Below, one piece after another: positions 41,679-50,996 of a stretch of DNA of 64,000 nucleotides. Numbering within the stretch: the stretch's first letter is position 1; every line of letters starts with the position of its first letter. The DNA is taken from NCBI RefSeq assembly GCF_003583935.1, contig NZ_QYRN01000003.1, forward strand, positions 1 through 64,000. The letters are read 5' to 3'. Origin of the DNA: Aureimonas flava. Lineage in GTDB: Bacteria > Pseudomonadota > Alphaproteobacteria > Rhizobiales > Rhizobiaceae. The notes under the pieces are model-generated. The model searched no databases, was not told where the DNA came from, and saw nothing but the letters and a program-made list of their open reading frames with translations. A program made the translations under genes and the position numbers.

Positions 41679-43682
41679 GTGGACACGACACAAGCCCCCA
41701 GCCTGGACGCCAAGGAAATCCGCGCGATGGCGAGCGGCATCCGCTTCCTGTCGATGGACGCGGTGGAGGCGGCCGCTTCCGGCCACCCCGGCATGCCGCT
41801 CGGCATGTCGGACGCGGCCACCGTCCTGTTCAGTCGGTTCATGAAGTTCGACGCCAAGCGCCCGCATTGGCCGGACCGCGACCGCTTCGTGCTGTCGGCG
41901 GGCCACGGCTCCATGCTGCTCTACAGCCTCCTGCACCTCACCGGCTACGAGGACTTCACGATCGACGAGCTGAAGCGGTTCCGCCAGCTCGGCTCGCGCG
42001 CGGCGGGCCATCCGGAGTTCGGCGAGGGCGCCGGCATCGAGACCACGACCGGCCCGCTCGGCCAGGGTCTGGCCACCGCCGTCGGCATGGCGCTCGCCGA
42101 GAAGATCCTGCGCGAGCGCTTCGGCGAGGAGCTCTGCTCGCACCACACCTATTCCATCGCCGGCGACGGCTGCTTCATGGAAGGCGTCAGCCAGGAAGCG
42201 ATCTCGCTCGCCGGCCACCTGAAGCTGAACCGGCTCATCGTCCTGTGGGACGACAACCGCATCACCATCGACGGCTCGACCGACATCACCACCTCCGACG
42301 ACCTCGCCAAGCGCGTCGAGGCGTCGGGCTGGGCGACGGCCGCCGTGGACGGACACGACCCCGAGGCGGTCGCCGCCGCGATCGAGGCGGCGCGCCGTTC
42401 CGACCGGCCGACGCTGATCGCCTGCCGCACCACGATCGGCTACGGCGCCGGCAAGAAGGCCGGCACCTCCGGCGTCCACGGCTCGCCGATCGGCGCCGAG
42501 GGCATCGCCCATGCCCGCGACTACTTCGAGTGGGCGCACGAGCCCTTCGTGCTGCCGGATGTCGTGACCGACTTCTGGAAGGCGGTCGGCCGCCGCGGCG
42601 CCGAGGAGGCCGATGCCTGGGAGAAGCGTCTGTCGGCCTCCGCCCATGCCGATGCCTGGAAGGCCATCATGGCCGAAGGCTTCGACGCCGATGCGGCCGC
42701 GATCCTGGCCGACGTCAAGGCGAAGTTCGCTTCCGACGCGGCGTCCGTCGCCACCCGCAAGGCCAGCCAGACGGTGATCGAGGCGCTCACCGGCAAGTCC
42801 GCCAAGCTGATCGGCGGTTCGGCCGACCTCACCGGCTCCAACCTCACCAAGGCCGGGGCGATGAAGCCGGTGACGCCGGCCGACGCCACGGGCAACTACA
42901 TCTACTACGGCGTGCGCGAGCACGGCATGGCCGCGGTGATGAACGGCCTGTCGCTGCACGGCGGCTTCACCCCCTTCGGCGGCACGTTCCTGTGCTTCTC
43001 GGACTATGCGCGCCCGGCCATGCGCTTGTCGGCCCTGATGCACCAGCCGGTGGTCTACGTGATGACGCACGATTCCATCGGCCAGGGCGAGGACGGCCCG
43101 ACGCACCAGCCGATCGAGCATCTCGCCTCGCTGCGTGCCATGCCCAACATGCTGGTCATGCGCCCGGCCGACGGGGTCGAGACCGCCGAGTGCTGGGAGG
43201 CCGCGCTCGCGGCCGCGACCTCGCCGACGACGCTGGTGCTGTCGCGCCAGAACCTCAAGGCGCTGCGCACCGGCGCTGTTGGCGAGAACCTGTCGGCCAA
43301 GGGTGGCTACGTGCTGGCCGAGGCCGAGGGCGGCGCGCGTCAGGTGACGATCCTCGCCACGGGCTCGGAGGTCGAGATCGCGGTCGCCGCGCGCAAGCTT
43401 CTGGCGGACGCCGGCGTGCGGGCGGCGGTCGTGTCGCTGCCCTGCTGGGAGCTCTTCGCCAAGCAGCCCAAGTCCTATCGCGACGCGGTGCTGGGCGATG
43501 CGCCGCGCATCGCGGTGGAAGCCGCCTCGCCCTTCGGCTGGACGCGCTTCGTGGACGACGAGGAGGACGTGGTCGGCCTGCCGGGCTTCGGCGCCTCGGC
43601 GCCCGGTGGCGATCTCTACAAGCATTTCGGGCTGACGCCCGAGAAGGTCGCCGAAAAGGCCCGCGCCAAGGCCGGCGCCTGA
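41679..43682 (+). CDS. tkt: Transketolase
   Basis: A 667-residue thiamine-diphosphate enzyme that moves two-carbon ketol units between sugar phosphates. The cofactor motif SIAGDGCFMEGVSQEAISLA is in the first third and WDDNRITIDGS follows. Donor-site residues appear in HGSPIGAEGI, and YYGVREHGMAAVMNG carries the catalytic Glu. The gene starts with GTG at 41679, with GAGGGAG upstream. It is the first of three plus-strand carbon-metabolism genes, with triose isomerase and aldolase. Together with the EryI-like isomerase they could interconvert tetroses, pentoses and hexoses. It is divergent from the SorC regulator. Confidence 0.94.
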   Translation: MDTTQAPSLDAKEIRAMASGIRFLSMDAVEAAASGHPGMPLGMSDAATVLFSRFMKFDAKRPHWPDRDRFVLSAGHGSMLLYSLLHLTGYEDFTIDELKRFRQLGSRAAGHPEFGEGAGIETTTGPLGQGLATAVGMALAEKILRERFGEELCSHHTYSIAGDGCFMEGVSQEAISLAGHLKLNRLIVLWDDNRITIDGSTDITTSDDLAKRVEASGWATAAVDGHDPEAVAAAIEAARRSDRPTLIACRTTIGYGAGKKAGTSGVHGSPIGAEGIAHARDYFEWAHEPFVLPDVVTDFWKAVGRRGAEEADAWEKRLSASAHADAWKAIMAEGFDADAAAILADVKAKFASDAASVATRKASQTVIEALTGKSAKLIGGSADLTGSNLTKAGAMKPVTPADATGNYIYYGVREHGMAAVMNGLSLHGGFTPFGGTFLCFSDYARPAMRLSALMHQPVVYVMTHDSIGQGEDGPTHQPIEHLASLRAMPNMLVMRPADGVETAECWEAALAAATSPTTLVLSRQNLKALRTGAVGENLSAKGGYVLAEAEGGARQVTILATGSEVEIAVAARKLLADAGVRAAVVSLPCWELFAKQPKSYRDAVLGDAPRIAVEAASPFGWTRFVDDEEDVVGLPGFGASAPGGDLYKHFGLTPEKVAEKARAKAGA

Positions 43683-43698
43683 CGATACAGCGAGCCCC

Positions 43699-43733
43699 GA
43701 CAGGGCCGGCCGAACCGATCGGCCGGCCCTGTC
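43699..43733 (+). terminator. Strong hairpin between transketolase and triose isomerase genes
   Basis: A perfect 14-bp stem GACAGGGCCGGCCG/CGGCCGGCCCTGTC with a 7-base loop, 17 bp after the tkt stop and 50 bp before the next gene. There is no T tract. It may partly terminate or stabilise the tkt transcript. Confidence 0.55.
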
Positions 43734-43782
43734 CGTTTCCGACGCGCGCTCGCTCGCGCCCTCGACCTTTGAGGCAGCCCCT

Positions 43783-44547
43783 ATGACCAAGCGTCCCTGG
43801 ATCGGCACAAGCTGGAAGATGAACAAGACCGTCGCGGAGGCCGACGCCTTCTGCGAGACCGTCGCTCGCTCGCCCTTCGCACGCGACGACCGGGCCCAGC
43901 TCTTCGTGATCCCACCATTCACCGTGCTCTACCGCGTGGCCCAGGCGCTGGACGAGACCGACCTGATCGTCGGCGCGCAGAACGCCCACTGGAAGGATGC
44001 CGGCGCCTGGACCGGCGAGGTCTCCCCGGTGCAGGTCAAGGACTGCGGCGGCCGACTGGTCGAGATCGGGCATTCGGAGCGGCGCGAGCATTTCGGCGAG
44101 ACCGACGAGACGGTGGCCCTGAAGACCGAGGCCGCCGTCCGCCACGGGCTGGTGGCGCTGGTCTGCATCGGCGACACGCGCGAGGAATACGACGCCGGCC
44201 GCACCGCCGAGGCCCTGCGCCGGCAGACCGAGGCGCTGATCTCGCGCGTGGACTGGAGCCGCCCGGCCAAGGTGGTCGTCGCCTACGAACCGGTGTGGTC
44301 GATCGGCGAAGGCGGAACGCCGGCCGAGCCGGGCTTTGCCGACGAGCAGCATGCCCGCATCAAGGAGTTGACGCGCGAGAAGCTCGGCTTCGCGCTGCCC
44401 GTCCTCTACGGCGGCAGCGTCAATCCCGGCAATTGCGTGGAGCTCGCCGCGCAGGACCATATCGACGGTCTCTTCATCGGCCGTTCCGCCTGGAACGCCG
44501 AGGGCTATCTATCCATCGTGTCCGACGTCGTCTCGTCCCTGTCCTGA
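43783..44547 (+). CDS. Triose-phosphate isomerase paralogue, EryH-like
   Basis: A 254-residue TIM-barrel isomerase. The active-site Lys is in GTSWKMNKT, the His in [12 protein letters not shown] and the Glu in [12 protein letters not shown]. Two features differ from housekeeping TpiA: the Asn before W-K-M-N is Ser, and loop 6 reads SIGEGGTPA rather than AIGTGKxAT. Both are, to my knowledge, found in EryH (TpiA2) of Brucella and Rhizobium, which isomerises L-erythrulose-1-phosphate to D-erythrulose-4-phosphate. It lies 100 bp after transketolase and 19 bp before the aldolase gene. A true TpiA role cannot be excluded without genome context. Confidence 0.86.
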   Translation: MTKRPWIGTSWKMNKTVAEADAFCETVARSPFARDDRAQLFVIPPFTVLYRVAQALDETDLIVGAQNAHWKDAGAWTGEVSPVQVKDCGGRLVEIGHSERREHFGETDETVALKTEAAVRHGLVALVCIGDTREEYDAGRTAEALRRQTEALISRVDWSRPAKVVVAYEPVWSIGEGGTPAEPGFADEQHARIKELTREKLGFALPVLYGGSVNPGNCVELAAQDHIDGLFIGRSAWNAEGYLSIVSDVVSSLS

Positions 44548-44566
44548 CCCCGCCTGGAGCAACCCC

Positions 44567-45634
44567 TTGGCCCTGATCACGCTACGCCAGCTTCTCGACC
44601 ACGCCGCCGAACACAGCTACGGCGTGCCGGCCTTCAACATCAACAACATGGAACAGGGGCTCGCGATCCTGGCGGCGGCGGCCAAGACGGACGCGCCCGT
44701 GATCCTCCAGGCGAGCCGCGGCGCGCGCGCCTACGCCAACGACCTGATCCTCGCGCGGCTGATCGAGGGCCTCGCCGAGATGCACCCGGACATCCCGATC
44801 TGCATGCATCTCGACCACGGCAACAACGAAGCGACCTGCATCACCGCGATCCAGCACGGCTTCACCTCCGTGATGATGGACGGCTCGCTCAAGGAGGACG
44901 GAAAGTCGCTGGCCGACTACGCCTACAATGCCGCCATCACCCGCCGCGTGTCCGACATGGCGCATTGGTGCGGCGCCTCGGTGGAGGGCGAGATCGGCGT
45001 TCTGGGCAGTCTGGAGACCGGCGGCGGCGAGCAGGAGGACGGACACGGCTTCGAGGGCACGCTGGAGCACGACCAGCTCCTCACCGACCCGGAGGAGGCC
45101 GCCCGCTTCGTCGAGGATACCCATGTCGACGCGCTCGCCGTGGCCATGGGCACCTCGCACGGCGCCTACAAGTTCTCGCGCAAGCCCGACGGCGAGGTGC
45201 TCGCGATGAACGTCATCGAGGCCATCCACCGGAAGCTTCCGAACACCCATCTGGTGATGCACGGCTCGTCCTCCGTGCCGGAGGACCTGCAGGAGATCGT
45301 CAACAAGTACGGCGGCCAGATCAAGCCGACCTGGGGCGTGCCGGTGGAGGAGATCCAGCGGGGCATCCGCCACGGCGTGCGCAAGATCAACATCGACACC
45401 GACTGCCGGCTGGCCCTGACGGGCGCGATCCGCAAGGTCTTCGCCGAGAACCCGGAAGAGTTCGATCCGCGCAAGTATCTCGGGCCCGGAATGGCGGCGA
45501 TCACCAAGCTCGCCGCCCAGCGGTTCGAGGAGTTCGGCACCGCCGGCCACGCCTCGGCGATCAAGCCGATCGACCTCGCCGACATGGCCCGTCGCTACCG
45601 CGACGGCAGCCTGAAGGTGAGCAACGCCGCCTGA
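44567..45634 (+). CDS. fba: Class II fructose-bisphosphate aldolase
   Basis: A 355-residue zinc aldolase of the class IIB/Calvin-cycle type (CbbA/Fba). Metal and substrate residues are visible in [40 protein letters not shown] and [13 protein letters not shown]. It splits fructose-1,6-bisphosphate, and often sedoheptulose-1,7-bisphosphate, reversibly. TTG 44567 is the start, with TGGAG just upstream. It lies 19 bp after the EryH-like gene and so is probably translated from the same mRNA. No Calvin-cycle genes (RuBisCO, phosphoribulokinase) are nearby. Confidence 0.94.
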   Translation: MALITLRQLLDHAAEHSYGVPAFNINNMEQGLAILAAAAKTDAPVILQASRGARAYANDLILARLIEGLAEMHPDIPICMHLDHGNNEATCITAIQHGFTSVMMDGSLKEDGKSLADYAYNAAITRRVSDMAHWCGASVEGEIGVLGSLETGGGEQEDGHGFEGTLEHDQLLTDPEEAARFVEDTHVDALAVAMGTSHGAYKFSRKPDGEVLAMNVIEAIHRKLPNTHLVMHGSSSVPEDLQEIVNKYGGQIKPTWGVPVEEIQRGIRHGVRKINIDTDCRLALTGAIRKVFAENPEEFDPRKYLGPGMAAITKLAAQRFEEFGTAGHASAIKPIDLADMARRYRDGSLKVSNAA

Positions 45635-45639
45635 CCGAG

Positions 45640-45672
45640 GAAGGGCGCGGTGGCTCGGCCGCCGCGCCCTTC
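45640..45672. terminator. Hairpin between convergent aldolase and phosphatase genes
   Basis: An 11-bp outer stem GAAGGGCGCGG/CCGCGCCCTTC plus four inner pairs (one a G-T wobble) around a 3-base loop. It starts 6 bp after the fba stop and ends 4 bp before the stop of the phosphatase on the other strand, so it probably ends both transcripts. Confidence 0.7.
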
Positions 45673-45676
45673 GCCC

Positions 45677-46468
45677 TCATGCGTATCGCGCGAGGTCCCG
45701 CAGCGCCGGGAAGAGTTCGGGCGAGGCAGCCACCAGCGCGTTACCGACGAACAGGCTGTCACCCGCCAGGAAGTCGCTGACCTGTCCGCCCGCGCCCTCG
45801 ATCACCGCCATGGCGCCCAGGCAATCGTAGGAATTGATGTGCGACTCGAGGTAGCCGATCAGCCGGCCCGCCGCGACATAGGCGAGCGCCAGCGCGCCGG
45901 AGCCGTCGCGATAGAACATGCCGCCCCCTTCCAGGAGCCGCCCGAACACCGGCAGGAGATCGGACGGAGGCCGGCGGGTCGAATATCCGGTGGCGATCAG
46001 CCCGTCGCCGACGCTCGCCGCCCGGCGTACCCGGATCGGCTCGCCGTTCAGCGTGGCGCCCCGTCCGGCGCCGCCGGCGAAGAGTTCGCCGCGCGCGGGG
46101 GCGTTGACGAAGCCCATCCGGTTCACCCCGCCCTCCACGAAGGCGATCGAGATGCACCAGCTGCTCATGCCGCAGACGAAGGGCTGGGTGCCGTCGATCG
46201 GGTCGACCACCCAGATCCCCTGCCCGGCCGAGAAGTCGCTCCGGCCGCTTTCCTCGCCGAAGAAGGCGTCGTCGGGAAAAGCCTCGGCCAAGCGGTCGCG
46301 GATCAGCTTCTCCACGGCCACGTCAGCCTCGCTGACGACGTCCTGCGGCCCCTTGGACGAGACCGACAGCGTGTCGACGCGGCGGAAGTAGTCGAGTGCC
46401 AGCACGCCGGCCTCGCGGATGAGGTCGAGGGCGAAGCCGGCGCGCCGGTCGAGTTCGGTCGAGTTCAT
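45677..46468 (-). CDS. Inositol-monophosphatase-family phosphatase (HisN-like)
   Basis: A 263-residue Mg-dependent phosphatase. SEADVAVEKLIRDRL, FFGEESGRSD, WVVDPIDGTQPFVCG and YDCLGAMAVIEGAGG are the four metal and substrate motifs of the family. The GTQPF reading instead of GTxNF is nearer to histidinol-phosphatases (HisN type) than to inositol monophosphatase. The substrate could be histidinol phosphate, inositol phosphate or another sugar phosphate. It lies 44 bp downstream of the ROK kinase gene on the same strand, so the two may be cotranscribed. Confidence 0.87.
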   Translation of the reverse strand: MNSTELDRRAGFALDLIREAGVLALDYFRRVDTLSVSSKGPQDVVSEADVAVEKLIRDRLAEAFPDDAFFGEESGRSDFSAGQGIWVVDPIDGTQPFVCGMSSWCISIAFVEGGVNRMGFVNAPARGELFAGGAGRGATLNGEPIRVRRAASVGDGLIATGYSTRRPPSDLLPVFGRLLEGGGMFYRDGSGALALAYVAAGRLIGYLESHINSYDCLGAMAVIEGAGGQVSDFLAGDSLFVGNALVAASPELFPALRDLARYA

Positions 46469-46512
46469 GGGAAACCTTCGGTCAGGAGAGGAAATCGGGC
46501 ACCCGCGCGGTC

Positions 46513-47412
46513 TCAGCCGTCCTTCCAGAGCCAGGCAGCCCCGCGCACGCCGCTCGAATCGCCGTGGCGGGACGGCACGATCGGCGTGTGGAAGACGGTG
46601 GAGAACGTATAGCGCGCGATCCGCGCGGGCAGTTCTTCGTAGAGTTCCGGGATGTTGGACATGCCGCCGCCCATCACGAAGATGTCCGGGTCGAGCGTGT
46701 TGACTACCACCGAAAGGCCGCGCGCCGTACGGTCCAGGTAGCGGTCCCAGATCAGGCCCGCCAGCCGGTCCCCGGCGCGGACCTTCTCCATCACCGCCCG
46801 TGCCTTGAGCTCCGTGCCCGTATGGCGCGCGTACTCGGCCTCGAAGGCGCGGCCGGACACCCAGGTCTCGAGGCAGCCGTGCTTGCCGCAGTAGCAGGGG
46901 GCGCCGGGAAGCTCGGAGGCTTGGGGCATCGGCAGTGGGTTGTGGCCCCATTCGCCGGCCGAGTTGTTGGGCCCGTGATGCGCGCGCCCGCCGACCGCGA
47001 TGCCGGCGCCCGCGCCGCTGCCGAGGATCACGGCGAACACGACGTTATGGCCCGCCCCTGCGCCGTCCACCGCTTCGGACGCGGCGAGGCAGTCCGCGTC
47101 GTTCTCCACCCGCAGTTCGCGGCCGAGCCGCTCGTGCAGGTCCGCCTCCACGGGGCGGTTCAGCAGCCAGGTGGAGCTTGCGCCCTTGCCGATCCGCGAC
47201 TTGGGCTCCAACGAGCCGGGGATGCCGATGCCGACCGAACCGCGCTGGCCGGTCGCCGCCTCGAGCCGCAGGATGATGGAGCCGATCATGGCGATGCAGC
47301 CGTCGTAGTCGTGACGCGGCGTGTCCTCGCGAAGGCGCGCCAGTTCGCTTCCGTCCGGGGACAGCGCCACGCCTTCGATCTTGGTGCCGCCCCAGTCGAT
47401 TCCGATCAACAT
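46513..47412 (-). CDS. ROK-family sugar kinase
   Basis: A 299-residue sugar kinase. The ATP site is IGIDWGGTKIEGVALS at the N terminus. VENDADCLAASEAVDG holds the catalytic Asp. The zinc motif is CYCGKHGCLETWVSGRAFE. Its closest type is fructokinase/N-acetylglucosamine kinase (Mak/NagK), and I cannot choose between them. The ATG at 47412 follows a GGGAGGGG run. The next gene on this strand is the HisN-like phosphatase. It is divergent from selO. Confidence 0.9.
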   Translation of the reverse strand: MLIGIDWGGTKIEGVALSPDGSELARLREDTPRHDYDGCIAMIGSIILRLEAATGQRGSVGIGIPGSLEPKSRIGKGASSTWLLNRPVEADLHERLGRELRVENDADCLAASEAVDGAGAGHNVVFAVILGSGAGAGIAVGGRAHHGPNNSAGEWGHNPLPMPQASELPGAPCYCGKHGCLETWVSGRAFEAEYARHTGTELKARAVMEKVRAGDRLAGLIWDRYLDRTARGLSVVVNTLDPDIFVMGGGMSNIPELYEELPARIARYTFSTVFHTPIVPSRHGDSSGVRGAAWLWKDG

Positions 47413-47587
47413 GCCGCATCCCCTCCCAAGGAACGCCCCTCCGCGTCCATTCCCGCGCGAGGAAGGGTCATAGATGCTCATGATACCAGATGCCAGGGCA
47501 ACTCGACGCTCGGGCGCGACGAAGAGGTGGAAAGATGCTGCCTGCCGTCCCATCTGGCGGGGACACGCCAGCCTGGAGGCCCGTGCC

Positions 47588-49057
47588 ATGGGCATCGCCA
47601 TCCCCTTCGACAACAGCTACGCGCGCCTGCCACAGGGCTTCCACGCCCGCGTGCCGCCGAAGCGCCTCGCTGCGCCTCGCATCGTCAAGGTGAACCGTGC
47701 CCTGGCCGCCGAGCTGGGGCTCGATGCGAGTGCGCTGGAATCGCCCGAAGCGGCGGCGGTCCTTTCGGGCGGGGCCGCCGCGCCGGGGTCGGAGCCGATC
47801 GCGCTCGTCTATGCGGGCCACCAGTTCGGCCAGTTCGTGCCGCGCCTCGGCGACGGGCGCGCGCTGCTCCTCGGCGAGGTGGTGGATCGTGCCGGAGCCC
47901 GCCGCGACATCCAGCTCAAGGGGTCCGGCGTCACCCCTTACTCGCGCCAGGGCGACGGTCTCGCCGCGCTCGGGCCGGTGCTGCGCGAATATCTCGTCAG
48001 CGAAGCGATGAACGCGCTCGGCGTGCCGACCACGCGCTCGCTCGCCATCGTCGCCACCGGCGAAAGCGTCTACCGCGAGACCGAACTGCCCGGCGCCGTG
48101 CTCACGCGGGTCGCCGCCAGCCATATCCGGGTCGGCACGTTCCAGTATTTCGCCGCGCGCGGCGAGACCGACAACCTGCGGGTCCTCGCCGATCACGCCA
48201 TCACGCGTCACCAGCCCGACGCCGTCGGCGAGCCGGACCGCTACCGACGGCTTCTGGAGGGTGTGGCCCGACGGCAGGCCGCGCTGATCGCTCGATGGAT
48301 GCTGCTCGGCTTCGTGCACGGCGTGATGAACACCGACAACATGGCCGTGTCGGGCGAGACCATCGACTACGGCCCCTGCGCCTTCCTCGACCGCTACGAT
48401 CCGGCCACCGTCTTCAGCTCGATCGACCGCGGCGGGCGATATGCCTACGGCAACCAGCCGGCGATCGGGCAATGGAACCTCGCTCGCCTCGCCGAGTGTC
48501 TCTTGCCACTCCTGTCCGCCGTCGAGGCCGAGGCGATGGAGCAGGCGACCGGGGCGCTGTCGCTCTATGCCGACGAGTTCAACACCGCCTATCGCGCGGG
48601 CCTGCGCGCCAAGATCGGGCTGACCGAGGGCACGGACGAGGACACGGCGCTGGCCGAAGATCTCCTGCGCCGCATGCAGGAGGGGGGTGCCGACTTCACG
48701 GCGACCTTCCGCGGCCTCTCGGTTCTCGCAGGCGGCGGCGACACGTCCGCGATCTCGTCCGGCTTCCGCGATGCGGCGGCGTTCGACGCCTGGGCGCAGG
48801 ACTGGCAAGCGCGTCTGGCGCGGGACGGCGCGGACAGACGCGCGAGCACCGATGCGATACGCCGCGCGAACCCGGCCTTCATCCCCCGCAACCAGCGCGT
48901 GGAAGAGGTGATCGCCGCAGCCGTGAGCGACTGCGACTTCGCGCCGTTCGAGGCGTTCCTGCAGGTCCTGTCCCGTCCCTACGACGACCAGCCGGACGCC
49001 GGGCGTTGGGCCGATCCCGGACCGCCCGCCCCCTATCGGACCTTCTGCGGGACCTGA
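47588..49057 (+). CDS. selO: Protein adenylyltransferase SelO (YdiU/UPF0061)
   Basis: A 489-residue pseudokinase that transfers AMP to Ser, Thr or Tyr of other proteins during redox stress. YAGHQFGQFVPRLGDGRALL and QLKGSGVTPYSRQGDG are family signatures, and GFVHGVMNTDNMAVSG and DYGPCAFLDRYDP cover the inverted ATP-binding site. The C terminus ends FCGT, with the redox Cys that is selenocysteine in eukaryotes. The ATG at 47588 (MGIAIPFDNSYARLP) is the family start; the open frame extends 38 codons further but those residues look like leader sequence. Confidence 0.93.
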   Translation: MGIAIPFDNSYARLPQGFHARVPPKRLAAPRIVKVNRALAAELGLDASALESPEAAAVLSGGAAAPGSEPIALVYAGHQFGQFVPRLGDGRALLLGEVVDRAGARRDIQLKGSGVTPYSRQGDGLAALGPVLREYLVSEAMNALGVPTTRSLAIVATGESVYRETELPGAVLTRVAASHIRVGTFQYFAARGETDNLRVLADHAITRHQPDAVGEPDRYRRLLEGVARRQAALIARWMLLGFVHGVMNTDNMAVSGETIDYGPCAFLDRYDPATVFSSIDRGGRYAYGNQPAIGQWNLARLAECLLPLLSAVEAEAMEQATGALSLYADEFNTAYRAGLRAKIGLTEGTDEDTALAEDLLRRMQEGGADFTATFRGLSVLAGGGDTSAISSGFRDAAAFDAWAQDWQARLARDGADRRASTDAIRRANPAFIPRNQRVEEVIAAAVSDCDFAPFEAFLQVLSRPYDDQPDAGRWADPGPPAPYRTFCGT

Positions 49058-49202
49058 CGGGGCCGCCGCGCTTCACGAACGCGTCAATTTGCCCGCCTGC
49101 TCGGCCGCGCCATTGGCGAACAGGCTCCGCGCGTTAATCTTCCGAAGGCGTGGCCGACGGCCATGCCATCTCGAAGACGAAACGAGGCGGTGCCCCCCGG
49201 CC

Positions 49203-49967
49203 ATGCTGGAGCGAGCGGACGATCCCTATTGCGGAAGCCCGCCCCTGCCGGCGGACCTCCTGGCTGCCTGGAACCTCGATCCGGCGCTTCTCGCCGTGCT
49301 CGCGCTCGCCCTCGCGGCGGGGCTCCGTGCCATCGGGCGCGACGGGACCGACGCGAGGCACCGCCGCCGATGGTTCCTCGCCGCCTTCCTCGCCCTCGCC
49401 GTGGCGTTCCTCTCGCCTCTATGTGCCCTTTCCTCCGCACTCTTCTCGGCGCGGGTGGTGCACCATGTGCTGCTCGTGGCCGTCGCCGCTCCGCTCGCCG
49501 CCCTCGCCTTCCCGGCACGCACGGCCATCGGCTCGCGGGCGCTGGCCGGCGCGACGCTCGCCCATGTGGTGACGCTCTGGATCTGGCACGCGCCGCAGCC
49601 CTACGCCTTCGCCCTGTCGAGCGATGCCGCCTACTGGTTCATGGAGCTGACGCTGCTTCTGCCTGCCTTCGCCTTCTGGCGCGGCGTCCTCGGCCGGCGG
49701 GCCGCCAGCCCTCCGGCGCTTCTCGCCCACCTCACGGTGATCGTGCAGATGGGGCTCCTGGGCGCCCTCATCACCTTCGCCCCGGCGCCGCTCTACGCGC
49801 AGCACTTCCTGACCACCGGCCCATTCGGCCTCACGGCGCTGGAAGACCAGCAGCTCGCCGGCCTCGTCATGTGGGTTCCCGCGCTGGTCCCCTATCTCCT
49901 TGCCGCTCTCGCTGGCGTCGTGCGGCTGGCGGGCTCGGCGGACGAGCGCGAGGGGGCTGCCGCTTGA
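49203..49967 (+). CDS. ctaG: Cytochrome c oxidase assembly membrane protein (caa3-type CtaG)
   Basis: A 254-residue protein with about seven hydrophobic segments, of the caa3 CtaG family (PF09678). RVVHHVLLVAVAAPLAALA, VVTLWIWHAPQPYAFAL and the late QQLAGLVMWVPALVPYL are family stretches with conserved His and Trp. It helps insert copper or assemble subunit I. This is not the CtaG/Cox11 family. The start ATG 49203 was chosen because the first segment follows it; the open frame continues upstream. It overlaps the CopD-like gene by 4 bp and begins an alternative oxidase block. Confidence 0.85.
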   Translation: MLERADDPYCGSPPLPADLLAAWNLDPALLAVLALALAAGLRAIGRDGTDARHRRRWFLAAFLALAVAFLSPLCALSSALFSARVVHHVLLVAVAAPLAALAFPARTAIGSRALAGATLAHVVTLWIWHAPQPYAFALSSDAAYWFMELTLLLPAFAFWRGVLGRRAASPPALLAHLTVIVQMGLLGALITFAPAPLYAQHFLTTGPFGLTALEDQQLAGLVMWVPALVPYLLAALAGVVRLAGSADEREGAAA

Positions 49968-50470
49968 TCCTGGTCTGGGCGAAGAGCCTTCACATCGCGG
50001 CGCTGATCGTCTGGTCGGCCGGGCTCCTGACGCTGCCGGTGCTGATGGCGCAGCGCGAGGCCCTGGGGCCCGGGCGCGAGTTCGACCGCCTCCACGCCTT
50101 CACCCGTTTCGCCTATATCGTCGTCATCTCGCCGGCCGCGTTCGTGGCGGTCGGGTCGGGCACCGCGCTGATCCTGCTGCGCGAGGTGTTCACACCGTGG
50201 TTCGGGGCGAAACTCCTGCTGGTCGGCGCGCTGGTGGCCGTGCACGTGCGGATCGGGCTTCTGGTCCTGTCGGTGTTCGACGAGGGCGGCCATTTCCGCC
50301 TGTGGCGCGTCGTGCTCGCCACCGTGCTGATTTCCGGCATCCTGTCTGGCATCCTGTGGGTCGTCCTGGCCAAGCCGGACGTTCCGCTCGGCTGGCTGCC
50401 GTCCGTCGCCTTCGAGCCCGGCGGGCTCGGCCGGGTCGGCGACGACGTCATTCGTCGTCTGACACCATGA
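49964..50470 (+). CDS. CopD-like membrane protein of the oxidase block
   Basis: A 168-residue protein with four hydrophobic segments. KSLHIAALIVWSAGLLTLPV at the start carries a membrane His typical of CopD/YeiH-like haem or copper membrane proteins, and HAFTRFAYIVVISPAAFVAV follows. The start is TTG 49964, overlapping the CtaG stop (TTGA) after AGGGGGC. It probably handles copper or haem for the nearby oxidase. Its end overlaps the convergent DUF2231 gene by 23 bp. Confidence 0.8.
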   Translation: MILVWAKSLHIAALIVWSAGLLTLPVLMAQREALGPGREFDRLHAFTRFAYIVVISPAAFVAVGSGTALILLREVFTPWFGAKLLLVGALVAVHVRIGLLVLSVFDEGGHFRLWRVVLATVLISGILSGILWVVLAKPDVPLGWLPSVAFEPGGLGRVGDDVIRRLTP

Positions 50471-50948
50471 TTCCGACGCCATGATGCAGGATCAGCTTGC
50501 CCCCGTGCCAGCCCGCGAGCCCGGTGAAGACGCTGCCGAGAACCGACAGGAACAGGCCGAGCGGCAGGACCGATTCCGGGCTTGCCAGCCGAAGGCCCCA
50601 GTTCGTGGCGATGATCGAGATCAGCATCATGGCGGCGACGGCATGCGTCCAGCTCGCCGCCCGCGCGCGGATGCCGGGCACGAAGATCAGCTCCATCGTG
50701 CCGACCATGGCCGCGACGACGCCGAAGCCGAGCGCCGCGCCCGCCGACCACAGGCCGGCGCGAACCCAGAACGGATCGGCCGACCACCAGTAGAAGAGGT
50801 CGCAGCCGAGCGTCGCGATCACCAGCGCGATCGGAAAATGCACGCTCATGGCGTGGATCGGATGGCCCGCGACGGCGACCGCCGAGCTCACGTCCTTTTC
50901 CGCCACACGCTCCAGGACGGGGCTTCCCGTCGACGTCGTCTCGCTCAT
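50448..50948 (-). CDS. DUF2231 membrane protein
   Basis: A 166-residue protein with four hydrophobic segments, DUF2231 type. GHPIHAMSVHFPIALVIATL (about residues 28-47) and WGLRLASPESVLPLGLFLS are typical; the paired His residues may bind haem or metal. It sits inside the oxidase block on the opposite strand, convergent with the CopD-like gene and divergent from coxB. The start ATG 50948 gives a short soluble N terminus before the first segment. Confidence 0.82.
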   Translation of the reverse strand: MSETTSTGSPVLERVAEKDVSSAVAVAGHPIHAMSVHFPIALVIATLGCDLFYWWSADPFWVRAGLWSAGAALGFGVVAAMVGTMELIFVPGIRARAASWTHAVAAMMLISIIATNWGLRLASPESVLPLGLFLSVLGSVFTGLAGWHGGKLILHHGVGIMVSDDE

Positions 50949-50996
50949 CGGACCGCTCCCGCTACGGCGCCGGTCTCGTGCGGGCGCCGCAGGGGG

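Noticed and set aside
41562-43922. A 786-codon minus-strand open frame opposite transketolase
   Set aside because: It lies entirely antisense to tkt, which has all catalytic motifs. The antisense product has repetitive Arg, Gly and His and no recognisable fold.
46564-49137. An 857-codon open frame across the ROK kinase and selO genes
   Set aside because: It is antisense to the ROK gene and out of frame with selO, with Arg/Ala/Gly-rich composition and no domain. Long shadow frames are expected at this G+C content.
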